From positions 558,001-622,000 of the forward strand of contig NW_002476407.1 in assembly GCF_000189635.1 (NCBI RefSeq): a stretch of 64,000 nt of DNA, read 5' to 3'. The notes beneath the pieces were generated by a model, which was not told the origin of the DNA, searched no databases, and worked only from the letters and a program-made list of their open reading frames with translations. Origin of the DNA: Tetrahymena thermophila SB210. Its lineage: Eukaryota; Ciliophora; Oligohymenophorea; Hymenostomatida; Tetrahymenidae. Made by a program: the position numbers and the translations under genes. Position 1 is the first letter of the stretch. Each line of letters opens with the position of its first letter. This document shows, piece by piece, positions 1 through 17,786 of the stretch.

Positions 1-124
1 AGTAATTAAACACTATTGTTAAACAAAAAATAGCTAAAAAGGAATATTTTCCAAAAGTATTTATAATATCAAAAAGTAAAATCAATCAGTTTTTCACATT
101 TAAATAACATCATCAAAGATAAAA

Positions 125-1291
<1,167 letters not shown>

Positions 1292-2986
1292 ATTGATTAT
1301 TTAATTAATTGATAAGCAAAAAATAAATGATGAATTTAAGATAAAAGTGAATGATAAAATTATTCTTGCTTGAATATACATACTAATTATTTAAATAAAT
1401 AATAACAAAACTAAATTAAATAGAACTTTACCTAAAAGAAAAAACAAACATTTCATTACAAAATATATCAAATTTTAAGAAATAATAAAATATATACATA
1501 CATACATAATTAATATATAAAATAAATATTTATCATGCATACAAGCGTGGTTTCTGTAACTTTGAATTATCTTTTTCTAACTTTCAATAATTTGTTTACT
1601 TTTTATCTTCTAAATTTCAACTTTTTCTTTTTTCTTTTTTTTACTCTAATCAAACTGGATTTTAGAGATAACTTTGATCTAATTCAAGCGATTTTTCGTA
1701 TGAAAAATCAACTTTTTAATATTTTCTTTTACAATTATAAAAAGTTGATGATTATCATCAGATTTTTTATATAATTAGCGTTAATGATTAAATAAATCTA
1801 TTTATAGTAAAATTTAATTTTCTTTTCTAATATCATTATATTTTTTTGACCTCATATCTGTCGAAACATAACTTAAAATAAATCAAAACAATCTATCCTG
1901 TTTTTCAGAATTTAAAAAATACGTTTCTAAAGTTATAAGCTTGAATTAGAAGTTATGACATCCATTTCAAAATCTTTTACAATTTTATTGATTAAAATAA
2001 ATACTTTACAGTTAATATTTTTTAAAAATTTTGAATTTTAATATCAAAAATAAATTATAAAGTGATATCAAATCATGCTTTAAAGTGTTATTAATTTTAT
2101 TTTAATTCTTTTTTTTTCAATAGAACTAAATTTATTTTACATTTGTTAATATTATTAGAAAATAGAAATATTAGTTCTATAAAAGATATTTTCATATTTT
2201 TTTATTTTGAAAATATATTTTTATTAAATTGTAATAATTAATAAATTAAGCAATAAATAATGGATAATAGATAAATATTTAAGAAAATTTAAATAAAAAA
2301 ATATAAATTAAATATAAAAAATTTGTTTTTATATCTTTTTCTTTTTTATTTTTTAATTGTGAGTTTCAAAGATATTTAATTAATTAACTTACTAAATTCT
2401 AAAATTAACTCTTTTTCTTTCAAGTAAAAATTATCCAAAATTTTTTTGTGATTACAACATTTCATCTTTCAAAATAAACAGTTAATTTGCCTAAATTAAC
2501 ACCTCTACCTCTCTCTTACCTCAAACTTAAAATATTGTATAATAATGAAAAAATTTTTGATGTTTAGATGGTTAAATAATAAATTTTACACAGATTAAAC
2601 TATTAATTAGCAAATAATTTTTACATTAAACTTAGAGGGTACTTAAGTAAGGATTAACGCTACAATATTATTTTTAAACTTTTTAACAAGATATTTGCAT
2701 TTAAGTAAGTACTTTCATATTATTTTACTAATTTTATTTACTCTTTTTTTGTTTTATATTTTATAAATATGATAAATTTTATTTAGTACGGTATTTTAAC
2801 AGTAATTAATTGTAATACACATAATACAAAAATTAATTTTTTAAAATGTTTGATATAGTGGAAATTTTAGTAAGTGCAGTCATAATATTTTGTTAAAATT
2901 ATAATTACTTCTATATAAGTACACACTTTTATAAAGATAATATTAAAATGTTTATTTATTTGTTTGTTTGTTTTTGCTAAAATTTA
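1292..2986. other. Convergent intergenic spacer, no gene seen
   Basis: AT-rich DNA between the 3' ends of the kinase and the TULIP gene. It has long T and A runs and no open frame with a codon pattern like the neighbours. A short open frame at 1535-1774 is low complexity (Phe/Leu/Asn) and was not accepted. Confidence 0.7.
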
Positions 2987-5900
2987 TCAAACAAGGTCGG
3001 CATCGGTACCAACATAGATGTAACCTTCGTTTAAGCTGATTTGAATATTTGAAACTTGAACGTTCTTAACAAGGATTTTATTTAAGTCAATACCCTTGTT
3101 AGCGAATAAGTGTTCGTTGATGAAGGGAAGAGCGAAGTTTAATATTTTATTAACAGTAGAATGTCCGAAGAATCTGAAGAGAATACCAGGTTCAACTTCA
3201 GCACCAAAAGCCTAGATAATTAATAAAAATGTTATTTAATAAATGATGTATTTTATAAAGAAATAAATAATTACTTCAAGCTTAGAGAAGTTGATACTTT
3301 CGACTGAGAATTTGAGGACTTGGTTTTCTTCGTAAATCTTAGCAGATAAATCAAGTTCACAATCAATAGTGATAGCTGAGTAGATTTCATCTTCTAACTA
3401 GTTACCATCAGAGTCAAATTGGGGTTTTCTGACTTAGAGGTCCAAAAGGGCTGCAATGTTACCAGAGAGCTTGTTAGATTGGATCTTAATGGAAGGATAG
3501 AATAAAGATTCAATACCTAAATTCATCTTAGCATCCTTACCAAACTTCTTATAGACTCCAGGAATAGTCCACTTGAAAGCTTCAGCAGTAAAGTTGAATT
3601 TATTATCTTTTTAGAGCATTTCATGAGTGATAGTGAAGTCAAGCTTATCTTGGACGAATGCAAAGTAACCAGCAGAGTTAAGGGAGTATTCGTGGATCAT
3701 GAGTTCAATATCATTAGAATTGGTACTGATTTCGGGTAGGACAGGAGGATTGAAGGGAGGTCTTTCGTGAGTGTTAGAGGGAGTGAAGAAGAAAGCAGAT
3801 TAGAATTCAACAAATTGAGAGTTGACAATAGGAGTGGTAGTTTGCTTAAGGTCAAGAGATAAGTTATTTCCGAAGTCAACAACTAATTCCTTTTGAAGAG
3901 CCTTAGTTAAAGCATTTTGGATCATATCAGTAACAATACCAGTCATCTTATTAAGAACCAAATTTCTGATTGTGTTGTGGAGACCAATGTGGTGAATAAC
4001 GAAGTCAATGATCTTAGCCCAGAAGCTACCTCTGAGATGGAAGGAGAAATCCCAATTGATATTAATGTTTTGGAGTAAAGCTCTCAATTGACCATTTTAA
4101 TCTAAATCAACCTTAACACTGGCATCAAAACTAGTAAGATTAGAAATAACATCTAAGCCAACAGTAATCTATAAATTAATTTTAAAAATCATTGAAAAAC
4201 CATTTGATGAAATAAATATAAATATTTTTACTTAGAAGAGCTTAATCTTCCAGAACAAAATTTTAATTCTTTCTTCAGCTTTAACTGAACCAGCACCTTC
4301 AATTTTGAATTGAGAAATGTGGATGTTGAAGTTACCCTAGTCATTACCTCTGAAATAAGTATTAGCAATATCAACAGAGAATTAGGGGATGTGTAAATCT
4401 TAAGCAGTGACTGAACAACCGAATTTAGAACCTAAGAATTAGTCAGGGAATCTCATACCATTAACTTCAGGGATTAAGTGTTCAAGAAGATAAGTTTTAA
4501 GCTTATCGAAAAGTCTGTTTTAAACTCTGAGTTTCATAGCAGGGAAAGATTAGTAAGGATTCTTGTTAATATCGAAAATGAAGAGATCAGTTTGGGTAGA
4601 GATGTGGTTAGGAGCAATATCAGTGTTGCTGTTGATTAATTCAACATTATCGAAGGGCATAAGCTTAATACCGTGAGATAACATCAAGAAGTTGGTAAGT
4701 CTAGGAATAGATACTAAGAAGAGTCTGTGAACAGCGTTTTTAATTCTTTCAGCATCTAAGTTAACGTTTGATAAACCTTATTTAGCAATCTTGAAATCTT
4801 GGACTTGGACACCATCAAAGTATAAGAAGAGCTGGAATGAAAAAAGAAAAATTAATTAAATTTGAAAGAAATCTATTTATTTATTTACTTGGTTGACATC
4901 AATTCTCATAGATAATTCAACATAACTGGTAATTTCGAAAGTACCAATCAAAACTTAACCATCAGTAGGAGAATCAACAAAGAGATTCATTTCTAATTCA
5001 ACCTTGGTCATAACCTTGGGTTCTCTTAAGAAGAAGACTTCACCCAAAATAGTGGTCTTGGGATGAGCCAATGTTTTAAAGGTAGCAATCATTGGTAAAT
5101 CATAAACGAATTATTGCTTTAAGCCAGGAATTAAACGGTCAATTTAGTAGACAGTCAACTTTTGCTTAGATTCGATGGGGATATTGTTATTGGTGAGGGT
5201 GAATTAAAGCTTTTTAATAAAATGAAAATAAATTAATATTTTAGAGCTTAACTTTTTGTAAAATAATTTGAATATAAAGTAAATATTTACCATGTTAGCA
5301 TCGTGCATAGCGTAGAAGAGAGAGTTGAAGAAATATTCATTAACCATCAATGTTTCTTCTTACTTGTGAGAAAGATCGTCTCTGCTAGGGAAGACAGTGG
5401 GAGGAGCAATGCTGGGTCTAGCCTTGGGAGCTTAGTTGTTGTAGAAGAACATATTTCTTTCAATCATAACTTTTCCACCAGCCATGGAGGGTAAGTTAGT
5501 GAAGTTACGGTCCAATGAAATAGTGTCGTAAACCTAGATATCAGTCAACCAGCTTCTCAAAATCTTTGTTAATTAATCTTCAAAAGAAGCAGTGATTACA
5601 GACATGAGGGCATCAAGAGGAATGTGTTCTATATTTATTGATAAGAGTGATTAATATTTCAAAAAAGGTTACAAATTAAATTTATTAATATAATAAATTT
5701 GTGCGCTTGGGTGATTACCACAAAAACTTTAGTATGATGTGAATTATTGAATGGATTTAATTAATACACAAACAACTTGGTAAAAACATTTGATTAAATT
5801 TATAAATCTTCAATATATCTAATAGATTCATCAAATAATAGTTTACTTAATTCTTCAGGGAGAGGAACTTCCATAACAATACTCTAATCGAGTTCAGCGT

Positions 5901-6432
5901 CGAAGAAACCAGCAGGGATAATGTATGTCTTGATATCAATATCAGTGTTGGTGGAGTTAACGTAAATAAGACCTTATTCATCAAAACCCATTTCAAAGTA
6001 AATTGAAAATTCAGCGTTATTAGTATGAGCAGGAATGTTGTAGTTTCTACCATTTACAGTCAAGTGTAATTGTAAATCGAAGTTGACATTCTTAGAATTA
6101 ATAACGTAGGTATTGTTTGTTTGAGAAATGGATGTTTACTCAGGATCAACCTTAGCATACTTCATGTAGAGCTAGAATTGGAGAGGGATTCCATTGTAGA
6201 CGTGATCCATACTGGCAATAGCAATATTTTTGAAGTCAGGGTCGAATTAATGGAGAACCATGTTTTGTAAAATTAAATCAGTGAATGCCTTCATGGTAAG
6301 GAAGGTTCTACTAGCAGGTCCTAATACGTCAGTTTTAGGAGGATAGTAATGGGTGTGAATCCAACCATATGAAACACTGGCTGAGATGGCAAAAATTAAT
6401 GCCATCATAGCGATTGTTTTAGCACTTTTCAT
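2987..6432 (-). CDS. Secreted TULIP (BPI/LBP/CETP-like) lipid-binding protein
   Basis: Six exons on the minus strand (6432-5847, 5628-5291, 5209-4889, 4831-4232, 4168-3275, 3211-2987) join in frame to 987 residues ending at TGA 2987-2989. Residues 1-23 are a clear signal peptide (MKSAKTIAMMALIFAISASV...). The rest alternates short hydrophobic and polar strands without transmembrane helices. The C-terminal 70 residues (…LNFALPFINEHL…VQVSNIQISLNEGYIYVGTDADLV) have the closing-strand pattern of BPI-type lipid-binding folds. Known for the family: elongated boat-shaped proteins that bind phospholipid or lipopolysaccharide in a hydrophobic groove. Inferred: a secreted or vacuolar lipid-binding protein. 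It is about twice the length of a typical BPI protein, so it may carry duplicated or extra TULIP modules. Family assignment rests on pattern, not on a search. Confidence 0.72.
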
Positions 6433-8214
6433 TTGACTAATCTTTTTGTAATTTAATAATCTTTATTTTTATTATTAATATTAATTCAATAGATCAATCA
6501 GATTTTACAAATAGCTATTTTAGGGATGAATTTCTTTAAAGCTATTCAATAAATGTTGTTCATTGAATTTAACACTTAATAAATGTATAAAGGATTTCCA
6601 TAAAGTAAATGTATGCAAACAACTTTTATTAATCTTAATTAATATTAATTTAAATGGGAGAAAGATTAGATTCAATAAAAATGTGTAAATTTAATTATCA
6701 AAGAGTTTTATTACCCACACCTGATTTGATAAACATAAGACTATAGAGCAAAATCTAAGGTAATTATTAGATTTATTCAGAAGAGAGAGAAAAAAAGTAC
6801 AAATTAATTAATATTTCTTAGTTTACAATCGATATCATAAGCTTTTAACCATGCATTCAATGTATGGATATTTTTAATTAAAAATCATTTGTCATCAAAA
6901 TAATAAATCTGTATTTTTTTTCAGAAATCTATTTTCAATTGGTATCCCTACAATAAAAATCTTCCTACATTTTTTCTCAAATAAAATTACATATTTACAA
7001 TGGTAATACATTTCTTAGCCAAAAAAACTATAATTATTTTAAGTATTAAAATAAATCAAATAAAAACAATTCTCCTCCGACATCCATTATTGAAATTTTC
7101 TTGTGTTTGTGCTGCTTTAATATAAAGACTAATATTAATTGTAAAAAAAATTGTATTGAGTTAATTTTTAATAAAATATATATACAACCACTTTAAGATA
7201 TTAAAAGTAATTTTGCTAAATATATAGTTATTAATATTTCAATGGAGGTATTTCTATTGACAGTAGCGTAATTAAATTTCAATAATAAATGTATTATTAT
7301 TCACCATAATTTAAACATTTTTAGCTTATAATTTTTACTTTTATCTCCTTCATTTTGCATAAAATTTTTAAGGTGTTTAGAACAAGAATAAGCAAAAGCT
7401 ATTTTACTTAATACAATTTGAATACACAAAATATATTTTTGCAATAGTAAAATAAATCATTTGAATGAATAACGATATTTAAATACAGATATAAAAATAA
7501 TAAATGATAGAAAAAATAATTTTTTTCAATTTATAAATATGGCTGAAGTAGTCTGAAAATTTTTGAATCAAGAAGAAAGTAAAAGAAAAATAAACTTTAT
7601 AAAGTTTATATACAAACTAAAGGCTTGAAATTAATAAATAAATAGCAAAAAAAAATCAAATAATATCTTTATAAAAAATTAAAATAGATAGAAGGATAAA
7701 AATAATAAAAGAAAATCCCCTTCTTGATTTCCGATTACTTTTATTTTCTCAAATAATACTAAACCAAAAAATCTGGAAAATAATCATCAAAATAATTAAG
7801 GATTTTAATATTGAATATTGCAATTACTTATTGATTTTAATTCAATCAGCAAAACCAAGTAAACAAGAAAGAAAAATTTTAAACATAATTTTTAAATATA
7901 AGATTATTTATTTATAAATATATATTCCGAAATTAGTGAGAACCGAATCAACAATTTCAAAAAAACCCTCTGCCATAACTAATAAATTAACATTTTGTCA
8001 AAAGATTGTTTAATTATTGAATTTATGAATTATAAATACTTGACAGATATAAATTTTTAATATTTAGCTTTTACATAAAATTTATATCAAGGTAATTTGA
8101 AAGAAATACAAACAAAATTAATTTAAACAATGTAATCAATAAAAATTAGTTGTAGCATGCAAATGAATTGAATGAGTAAATAAATTAATAAATAAATAAA
8201 AATTTTATTGAATA
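6433..8214. other. Intergenic spacer upstream of the TULIP gene
   Basis: About 1.8 kb of AT-rich DNA between the TULIP start and the calpain-like stop. I see no coding frame, RNA gene or long repeat. The several hundred bases next to 6432 presumably carry the TULIP promoter; no defined motif is recognisable. Confidence 0.6.
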
Positions 8215-10803
8215 TCACTTTTTCTCTAAGTTTTTAATTTTCCATATAAAAATTTAATTAGATAGAGGCTATAGTTGTAATTAATTTGAAGGTAGAATCG
8301 ATAATGGTACTACTTAGTCCTCATCTAAATCTAAATCAACTAAAATATTTTAAGAATCATAAGAGCTTATATTTTCATAAAAGTAGGTAATCAATCCGAC
8401 CCTTTCTTCTAGATTTTAATAAAGTTGAATATCCTAAGTTATATCTTTCTTAGTGCCTTTCTCGTAGCACATCTATTGCATAGCTTTTTCAAGGATATTA
8501 GGCTCTTTATTAAAATTAACCTTCGACCAATTAATTGGCTACTCACCATAATAAGATAGCACAGTATCAATAATATTCTTTTCATAATCTAGTATACAAA
8601 TTATATAATACTCTCCTTCATCTAGAGTTAGCTCGATAGAAATATTTCTTGATACGCCCCACATTCCTTCAACAAACTCAAAATTTTCTCTATCATATTT
8701 TTTCAGAATAATAACTCTTCCCTATATGTAACTGTAATCACTTTCACGAAACAATCTTTGGTCTTTTTAATTTAATTCAAAGTAACATACACCTTTCTAC
8801 TTTAATGTAAACTTTTTAGCGCTATATCTATTCTTAGCATGTCTAATTGGAGTAGAGTTGTAATAAAATTAATCATTTGACTTACATATTGAGATATTCT
8901 CAAATACTCTCTAAAAATCAGTTTTTTTCATATAAAATACATTTTATTTCACGCCTATTTGTAAAGCTCTTAGGTCATCTTCTTTAAAATTTTCAAATAA
9001 AATGGGATCACTCCACTAGCAATTTCCTTAAAAATCCTATGAAAATAAAAAAACTCATCATCATTGTCAACAACAAATAAATAAGTAAATAAAGTAGTTT
9101 GACTTAAGAATGAAATTAATACCTTAATTTCAAAAATACATTCTCCCTAGAGAAGCAAAACATTTGTAATTGGATATGAATTGTTAACTTTAATTCCTGA
9201 AGATTCCTGAAGTTCATAATCTAAATCATAATGAGGTTAGGCTAATACAATAAACTTTCTATCTAAAGCTTAAGAAACAATTTACTGTAATCTCTCATCA
9301 CAAGCTTCTATCTTCTCAATTGGTGCACCTAAAATTTTATTTATAATTATGACTCTTTTTACTTTTATTTCAAATAATAACCTGTAAAATCTCTTAGAGT
9401 TTCTTCTACATTTCCTTGCATCAACAATTCATATGCTCCTAAATACTTAGCATATGCTTTCATCAATAAATGAGGCCATACATCGTGGCTCTTTTTTCAT
9501 AATTAAAATATAAATACACACTTGCTCAAAAATCTTATTCAAACTTACTTGTAATGATATAGGACGTAGATCTAAAAAGGAGGGCTCAGTCTTAGTAGCC
9601 TTAGACTTTCTAACGCATGGTATCTGATCGTCAACACTAATGTATTTCCAAACACCATCTAAGCACAACCTTACATAATATAAACAAGTATCATTTAAAG
9701 TTTAATTCTCAACTATGTTCATGATTTTATTTGGAAACTCTTTGAGTATATTTAGTACTGTAATTAAATAAGGAATTTCAACAACTCCTGGCTTTATCAA
9801 AGTCTAACAACTAAGAGAGCTCAAAAGCTAAAACTATTTTTTATAAATATAAATACGTTATTCTTCTTCTTCTTTTTAATAATACCCAAGTAAAATATTT
9901 AATCATACTTTATATCTAGGATATAAATCTTTTATTCTTTTCCATTAAAAATCCTCCTTCCATTAGATATATTAAGAAGATTTTGGGTTGGTTAGCAAAG
10001 CGTGCTCATCAGCATAAAATAATTAATCTTCATATTTTTCTCTAATTTGTTTTAGATCTTTCAAGTCCTTTAAAATACTATCTAATTTTTTATATTAAGA
10101 TAAATTAAAAACATATATATATTTTTTTATTTTGACTCATACCTTTATTAATTGAGTTTATTTCTACAAAATCAGTTGCCATAAGCCTATTAGTCTCCAT
10201 ATTTGATGAAGGCAGTACATGATCAAGAGAAAATATAGCATTTGTTTCATGACTTTAGGAGCTAGCACAGCTTTTTTCTAAAGCTTAAGATTTTAAATAC
10301 TTAGTCATTCTTGAATGATCAGCAGTTGATTAATATCTGTTGAAAGAAAATCTATGAGCTTATGATTAATATAATGCAGATGAGTTTTCTTTTTAATTAT
10401 ATTTGACATAAGACATTGATAGTTATGAATCATTGAGTGAATCTCTCTTAAAGCTTTCTCTCTATGATTATTCATTAAAAATTGTTTAAATTATACATAA
10501 ATAATGTAATTTTACCATATCTCTATTGCTAATAATTACGGATCTTGCTGACTATATGCCTTAGTCATACTAATAATCTTTTTCAACATCAGGCTTGTTA
10601 TTTTATTCAACCTTTTTAATCGAATCCTAAAGTTCTTTATTTATTATTTCTGTTTTGGATTAAAAGTGATATTTTAATAACAGCTAACTCTCAGCATAAT
10701 AATAAATTTACTTTGTGTAAGAATCAATGGAGGGATTCTTTAATTCTAAGAGGTATTGGTGTTCTAATTACTAACAGGAAGTCTCAAAACAAGATTTTTA
10801 TCT
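8215..10803 (-). CDS. Calpain-fold protein without catalytic residues (5' end unresolved)
   Basis: Minus-strand exons 10803(or upstream)-10516, 10461-10143, 10081-9909, 9833-9549, 9490-9382, 9328-9123 and 9036-8215 join in phase to at least 733 residues, stop TGA 8215-8217. The calpain core is recognisable: GVWKYISVDDQIPC (oxyanion-side strand), then VWPHLLMKAYAKYLGAYELL and EETLRDFTGAP, all hallmarks of the papain-like calpain domain, followed by a C2-like beta domain. Where active calpains have QGxLGDC, this protein has PGVVEIP, so the catalytic Cys is Pro (codon 9771-9773). The His position in the GHAY motif is Asn (NNSY, codon 9180-9182), and the LRNPWG Asn is Asp (KDFQG, codon 9034-9036). 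Inferred: a pseudoprotease with a binding or scaffold role. The N-terminal 230 residues are Ser/Gln-rich. No in-frame ATG lies below the TGA at 10804-10806, so a further 5' exon is likely. Confidence 0.8.
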
Positions 10804-13191
10804 TCATTTATTACTTTAATTTCCATTTCTATGAGCAGCTATAAATAGATAAATAAATATTTTTTTTTCAGTTAATTTTTTGAAATTTAATTATATGACA
10901 AATTATTATTTTTAACAGTGTTATTTCTTATCACCACATAATTATTCAGATAATATATTATCAAAAATACATCTTATTTTTTAACACTCTTTCACAGAAA
11001 ACTCTTGATATTTCATAAAATCTTAGATAATCAATTTAATATTTTTGGTATTATTTCCTTTAGAATAATTTTCATTTTATCAAAAGTAAAAAAATAAATC
11101 TCAACTCAAAAAAGCAATAAACATTCATAAATATTTTTTCTAATAACTTAATTTTTAAAAATGCTAAAAATGATCTTTTAACTGGTGCTTTTTACAGAAT
11201 AACTTATTTATTAATACATATGTTTATGCAAAAATTAGATAATCCTTAGCATATTCATCAAAAAAATAGATTTCTTTAAAAAATTTAAGTTATCAAATAA
11301 AATACTAAAATAAAGATAATTCTTATTTTAATATTTTATTGGTTTTATAAATTCTATATTAGAAAATCAATTATAATTTTGAATTAATAAAATGAAAGAA
11401 TATAATAATAATTATAAACTTTAATATGTATGTAAAATAATTTCTTTAAAAAATTTAAGTTATCAAATAAAAGACTAAAATTCTGATAATTTTTATAATA
11501 ATACTTTATTGGTTGGTTTTATATTTAATATATAAAAATTAATTATATTTTTGAATTAATAAAATAAAAGAATATAATAATAATTAAAAACTTTCATATG
11601 TATGCAAAAAAATTTCTTTAAAAAATTAAAGTTATCAAATAAAAGACTAAAATTCTGATAATCCCTTGAATAATATTTTATTGGTTTTATATTTAATATA
11701 TAAAAAATTAATTATATTTTTGAATTAATAAAATGAAAGAATATAAAAATAATTATTAACTCTAAAATGTATGTATAATAATTTCTTTAAAAATTTAAAT
11801 TATCAAATACAATGATTAAAAACCTGATCATCCTTAAAATAATATTTTGCTATTTTAAATTAATTGTTTAAAAAAATATAAGCTATCAGAATTAATTAAA
11901 AGAACAAAGATAAATTCATTTTTATATTTTATTTAATTTGTTAGTTATTATCTTAAAAGAAAAAGAAAATCAATTATGAAATGTTATTTTTGAATTAAAG
12001 TGAAAGAATATTATTATAATATATAAACTCTAATATGTATAAATAAACGCGCAAATAATTTATAAACAGTTATTTGTTTAATAAATAATATTTAATAATT
12101 AATTTTTTATAAAAAGACTATCTTTTTTATTCTTCTAATTAGTTTTTAGGTGAGAATTAATAGTGTTTGTCATTCAAAATTTTAATTTTGTTTGTGTTTT
12201 AAAAAGAATCGTTTATTAATGGAAGGGTCTATCAATTTTTATTTAATGTTTAAGTAATTGATTTACCGATTGATTAGTTATTAAATTAATTTTAAATATT
12301 ATTTTTTAGATTAACAGTTGAAAAGTCATGGAAAAAGAATTTAATTTTGAAAAAGACCTCACTCTCTTCCCATTTCGTAAATATCTACTATAATTTTTTT
12401 TGCTTTGCCATAGAAACTGAATAGATAAATTATTTTTTGAAATACTATAACAAAAGGCTCTGACAACTCAGAAAGGCAGGTGACTTGAAAAATCAATTTC
12501 TTACTATTTTTGTACCTACTATAAAGTTAGTTAATGATTTCGTTTCTTTATTTAAATAGGAATAAACTACTAACTATTTCTAAAGATTATTATATTGCTT
12601 ATGTCTTTTAGTATAGTATTTTGTGTATATTTTATAATGTTTAAATGTTTGCTATTTCATGATAAAATGTGATATAGTATAAAATAAATTTGATTAATAA
12701 TTTTATTTCTTCTGGTTGGTTAATATTCAATTTTATGCTGAGATATAGTTTGTTTTTAAGATGTTGGTTGAGGTTATTTTTGATGCTGTTAATTGGGATA
12801 AAGAGTCTTGTGAGTTAAAAGTATATAGAGTGACTAATAAGTCACATTATTTTATATTAGTTTCACATTCTATCAAATAAAATGGCAATTAAATGCATAA
12901 TAGCGCGTTACTAATGAAATTTTGTAAATGGCTTTTTTTCTATTTCTCTATTTATGCCATATTTATATCGATCTATCTATCTATTTATTTATTAATGAAT
13001 CAACAGATAAAGGATTTAAATTCTAAGTTAAAAAAGTAACTTGTTTTTTTATATTTTTCATTTTTAATATATTTTTAAATATTCTTTCTCAAAAAGGGAG
13101 GGATTTGTTTTGTTAATTTAATTGATTTTCTTTTTCAGAAAGGCATTTCTAAAAAGAAGAATCAGTAAATATAGATAAGTTTTTTATCAAC
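10804..13191. other. Intergenic region containing a tandem repeat
   Basis: The first hundreds of bases probably include the missing 5' exon of the calpain-like gene; an acceptor-like TATAG lies at 10839-10843 on the minus strand. From 11270 to about 12050 there is a roughly 170-bp tandem repeat. The remainder to 13191 is AT-rich with no gene I can support. Confidence 0.55.
11270..12050. repeat. About 170-bp tandem repeat, four to five diverged copies
   Basis: Copies begin at about 11271, 11441, 11613 and 11782, each opening with TTTCTTTAAAAA followed by a TTATCAAATA segment, a TATTTTATTGG segment, then TGAATTAATAAAATGAAAGA and a TATGTATG tail. A decayed fifth unit (AAAGAATATTATTATAA) lies near 12003. 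Spacing is 169-172 bp. Non-coding in all frames. Confidence 0.8.
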
Positions 13192-16416
<3,225 letters not shown>

Positions 16417-17334
16417 TTGATATAATTATTTGGTTATTAGTTTTTGAAATTATAAATTTTCAGAATTTTGTTTGATTATTTTAAATGCAGAAGCACTTGA
16501 GCTCAAACTACTAATTAACTTAGTCTTACTACTAATTTTTAATAAGTTAATCATATATATATATATATTCTTATTTTCTTCTTCTATTCCTCTTTCAAAA
16601 TTTCTCTCTCGTGCACTAGCTAACTATTGATGCAGAAAACTTATAACTTTTTAATTTTTCTTCTAAATTATATATTTCTTTAATTTTGGTAACCATTCCT
16701 GCAATGCTTTTAAGCTATAAAAAGAAAAAATTTAGTTGACCTTCATAGAAAGTATTAGAAAAGTCTTAAATAGGATGAAATTATATAAATTGAAATCTGT
16801 ATAAAAACTACTTTTAGCTAATTATATGTATATATAATTCACAAAAATTATATTTATATTTTGTTATCTCATTTATTTATTATTCCTCTATATCATTCAT
16901 TCATCTATTCTTTCTAAAAAACAATTTCTTCTTATCATAAATCATTTTAATAGAGTTGTCTTTAGTTTTGTCAATTCTATTCGAATTAAAATGAATTTAT
17001 TGTAAAAAATGAATTTAGAGCAATCGAAAACTATTTTCTTATAGGTCTTTACCCTTTTTGTCAAGCTAGCCATTTATTTATTGTTAGTAGAATTTAGCTG
17101 TTTTAATTTTTTCAAGCTCAACCAATCAAAATTTAAAATAGCAATGAAGTAATATCCTACTAACACTTTACCCTGAAATGTTTAATCAAAGATATTTAGA
17201 GCAAAAATTGAAATTTTCAATAAGAAGCATAAATTATTTAAGAATATAAATTTAATCTTAAAAAATCAAAGAATTTTATTGAAGATATAAAAAAATTTTT
17301 GACAGAAACTACAACGAATAAGTAAGATAGAAAG
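16417..17334. other. Divergent spacer between helicase and zinc-finger genes
   Basis: AT-rich. It should contain the helicase promoter and possibly an upstream exon of the zinc-finger gene: that frame is open back to 17212 without an ATG. No other feature is recognised. Confidence 0.5.
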
Positions 17335-17786
17335 ATGTACAAGAGAATTTAACAGAAAATCAAAGATGCTGATTACGAAAGAGACATGTAGGAAGTTCTA
17401 GAAATCATGAATGATAAAAGGGAATAGTATTTGAAATCTAAAAATATAATAGAAGCAGATCCAGAAGAGCCTTAAGAATAACAATATGAAGAAAAGTAAA
17501 TCAAAGTTAGTACTTGCAGACTCTGCAAATAAAACTTCAAGGCAACATAAGCAGCCTTAAATAATCATTTATTATCTGGAGTAAAATTAAAATCTATTTT
17601 TTATAATCATATTAATCCTTCCTCAATTAAAAAATTTAGTTGCATCAACAAAAATTAGTCGAATATAAAAAGCGTTATTCAAGATATCTATATTAAATGA
17701 AAAGATTGATATTTAAAAATAGACTTTCAGTCCATAATAAATTAAGCAAGCTAAAATACTTTAGACTAGCTTATCAATTTGAATGA
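17335..17786 (+). CDS. Small C2H2 (U1/matrin-like) zinc-finger protein
   Basis: Two exons (17335-17580, 17640-17786; 59-bp intron ending TTTAG) give 130 residues from the first in-frame ATG. Splicing matters: it converts an incomplete finger into C-RL-C, 13 residues, then H-LLSGL-H, an H-x5-H spacing typical of U1C/matrin-type fingers that bind RNA or DNA. The N-terminal 70 residues are charged and likely coiled coil (KRIQQKIKDADYERDMQEVL); the C-terminus is basic (KKRYSRYLYQMKRL). The frame stays open upstream to 17212 with coiled-coil character, so a 5' exon may be missing and the start is uncertain. Function unknown; nuclear RNA processing is a guess from the finger type only. Confidence 0.6.

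Noticed and set aside
1535-1774. Plus-strand 79-residue frame
   Set aside because: Phe/Leu/Asn low complexity in AT-rich spacer between convergent genes.
10824-10826. ATG as start of the calpain-like gene
   Set aside because: It is out of frame with the calpain frame, and no intron with matching phase could be found between it and 10803.
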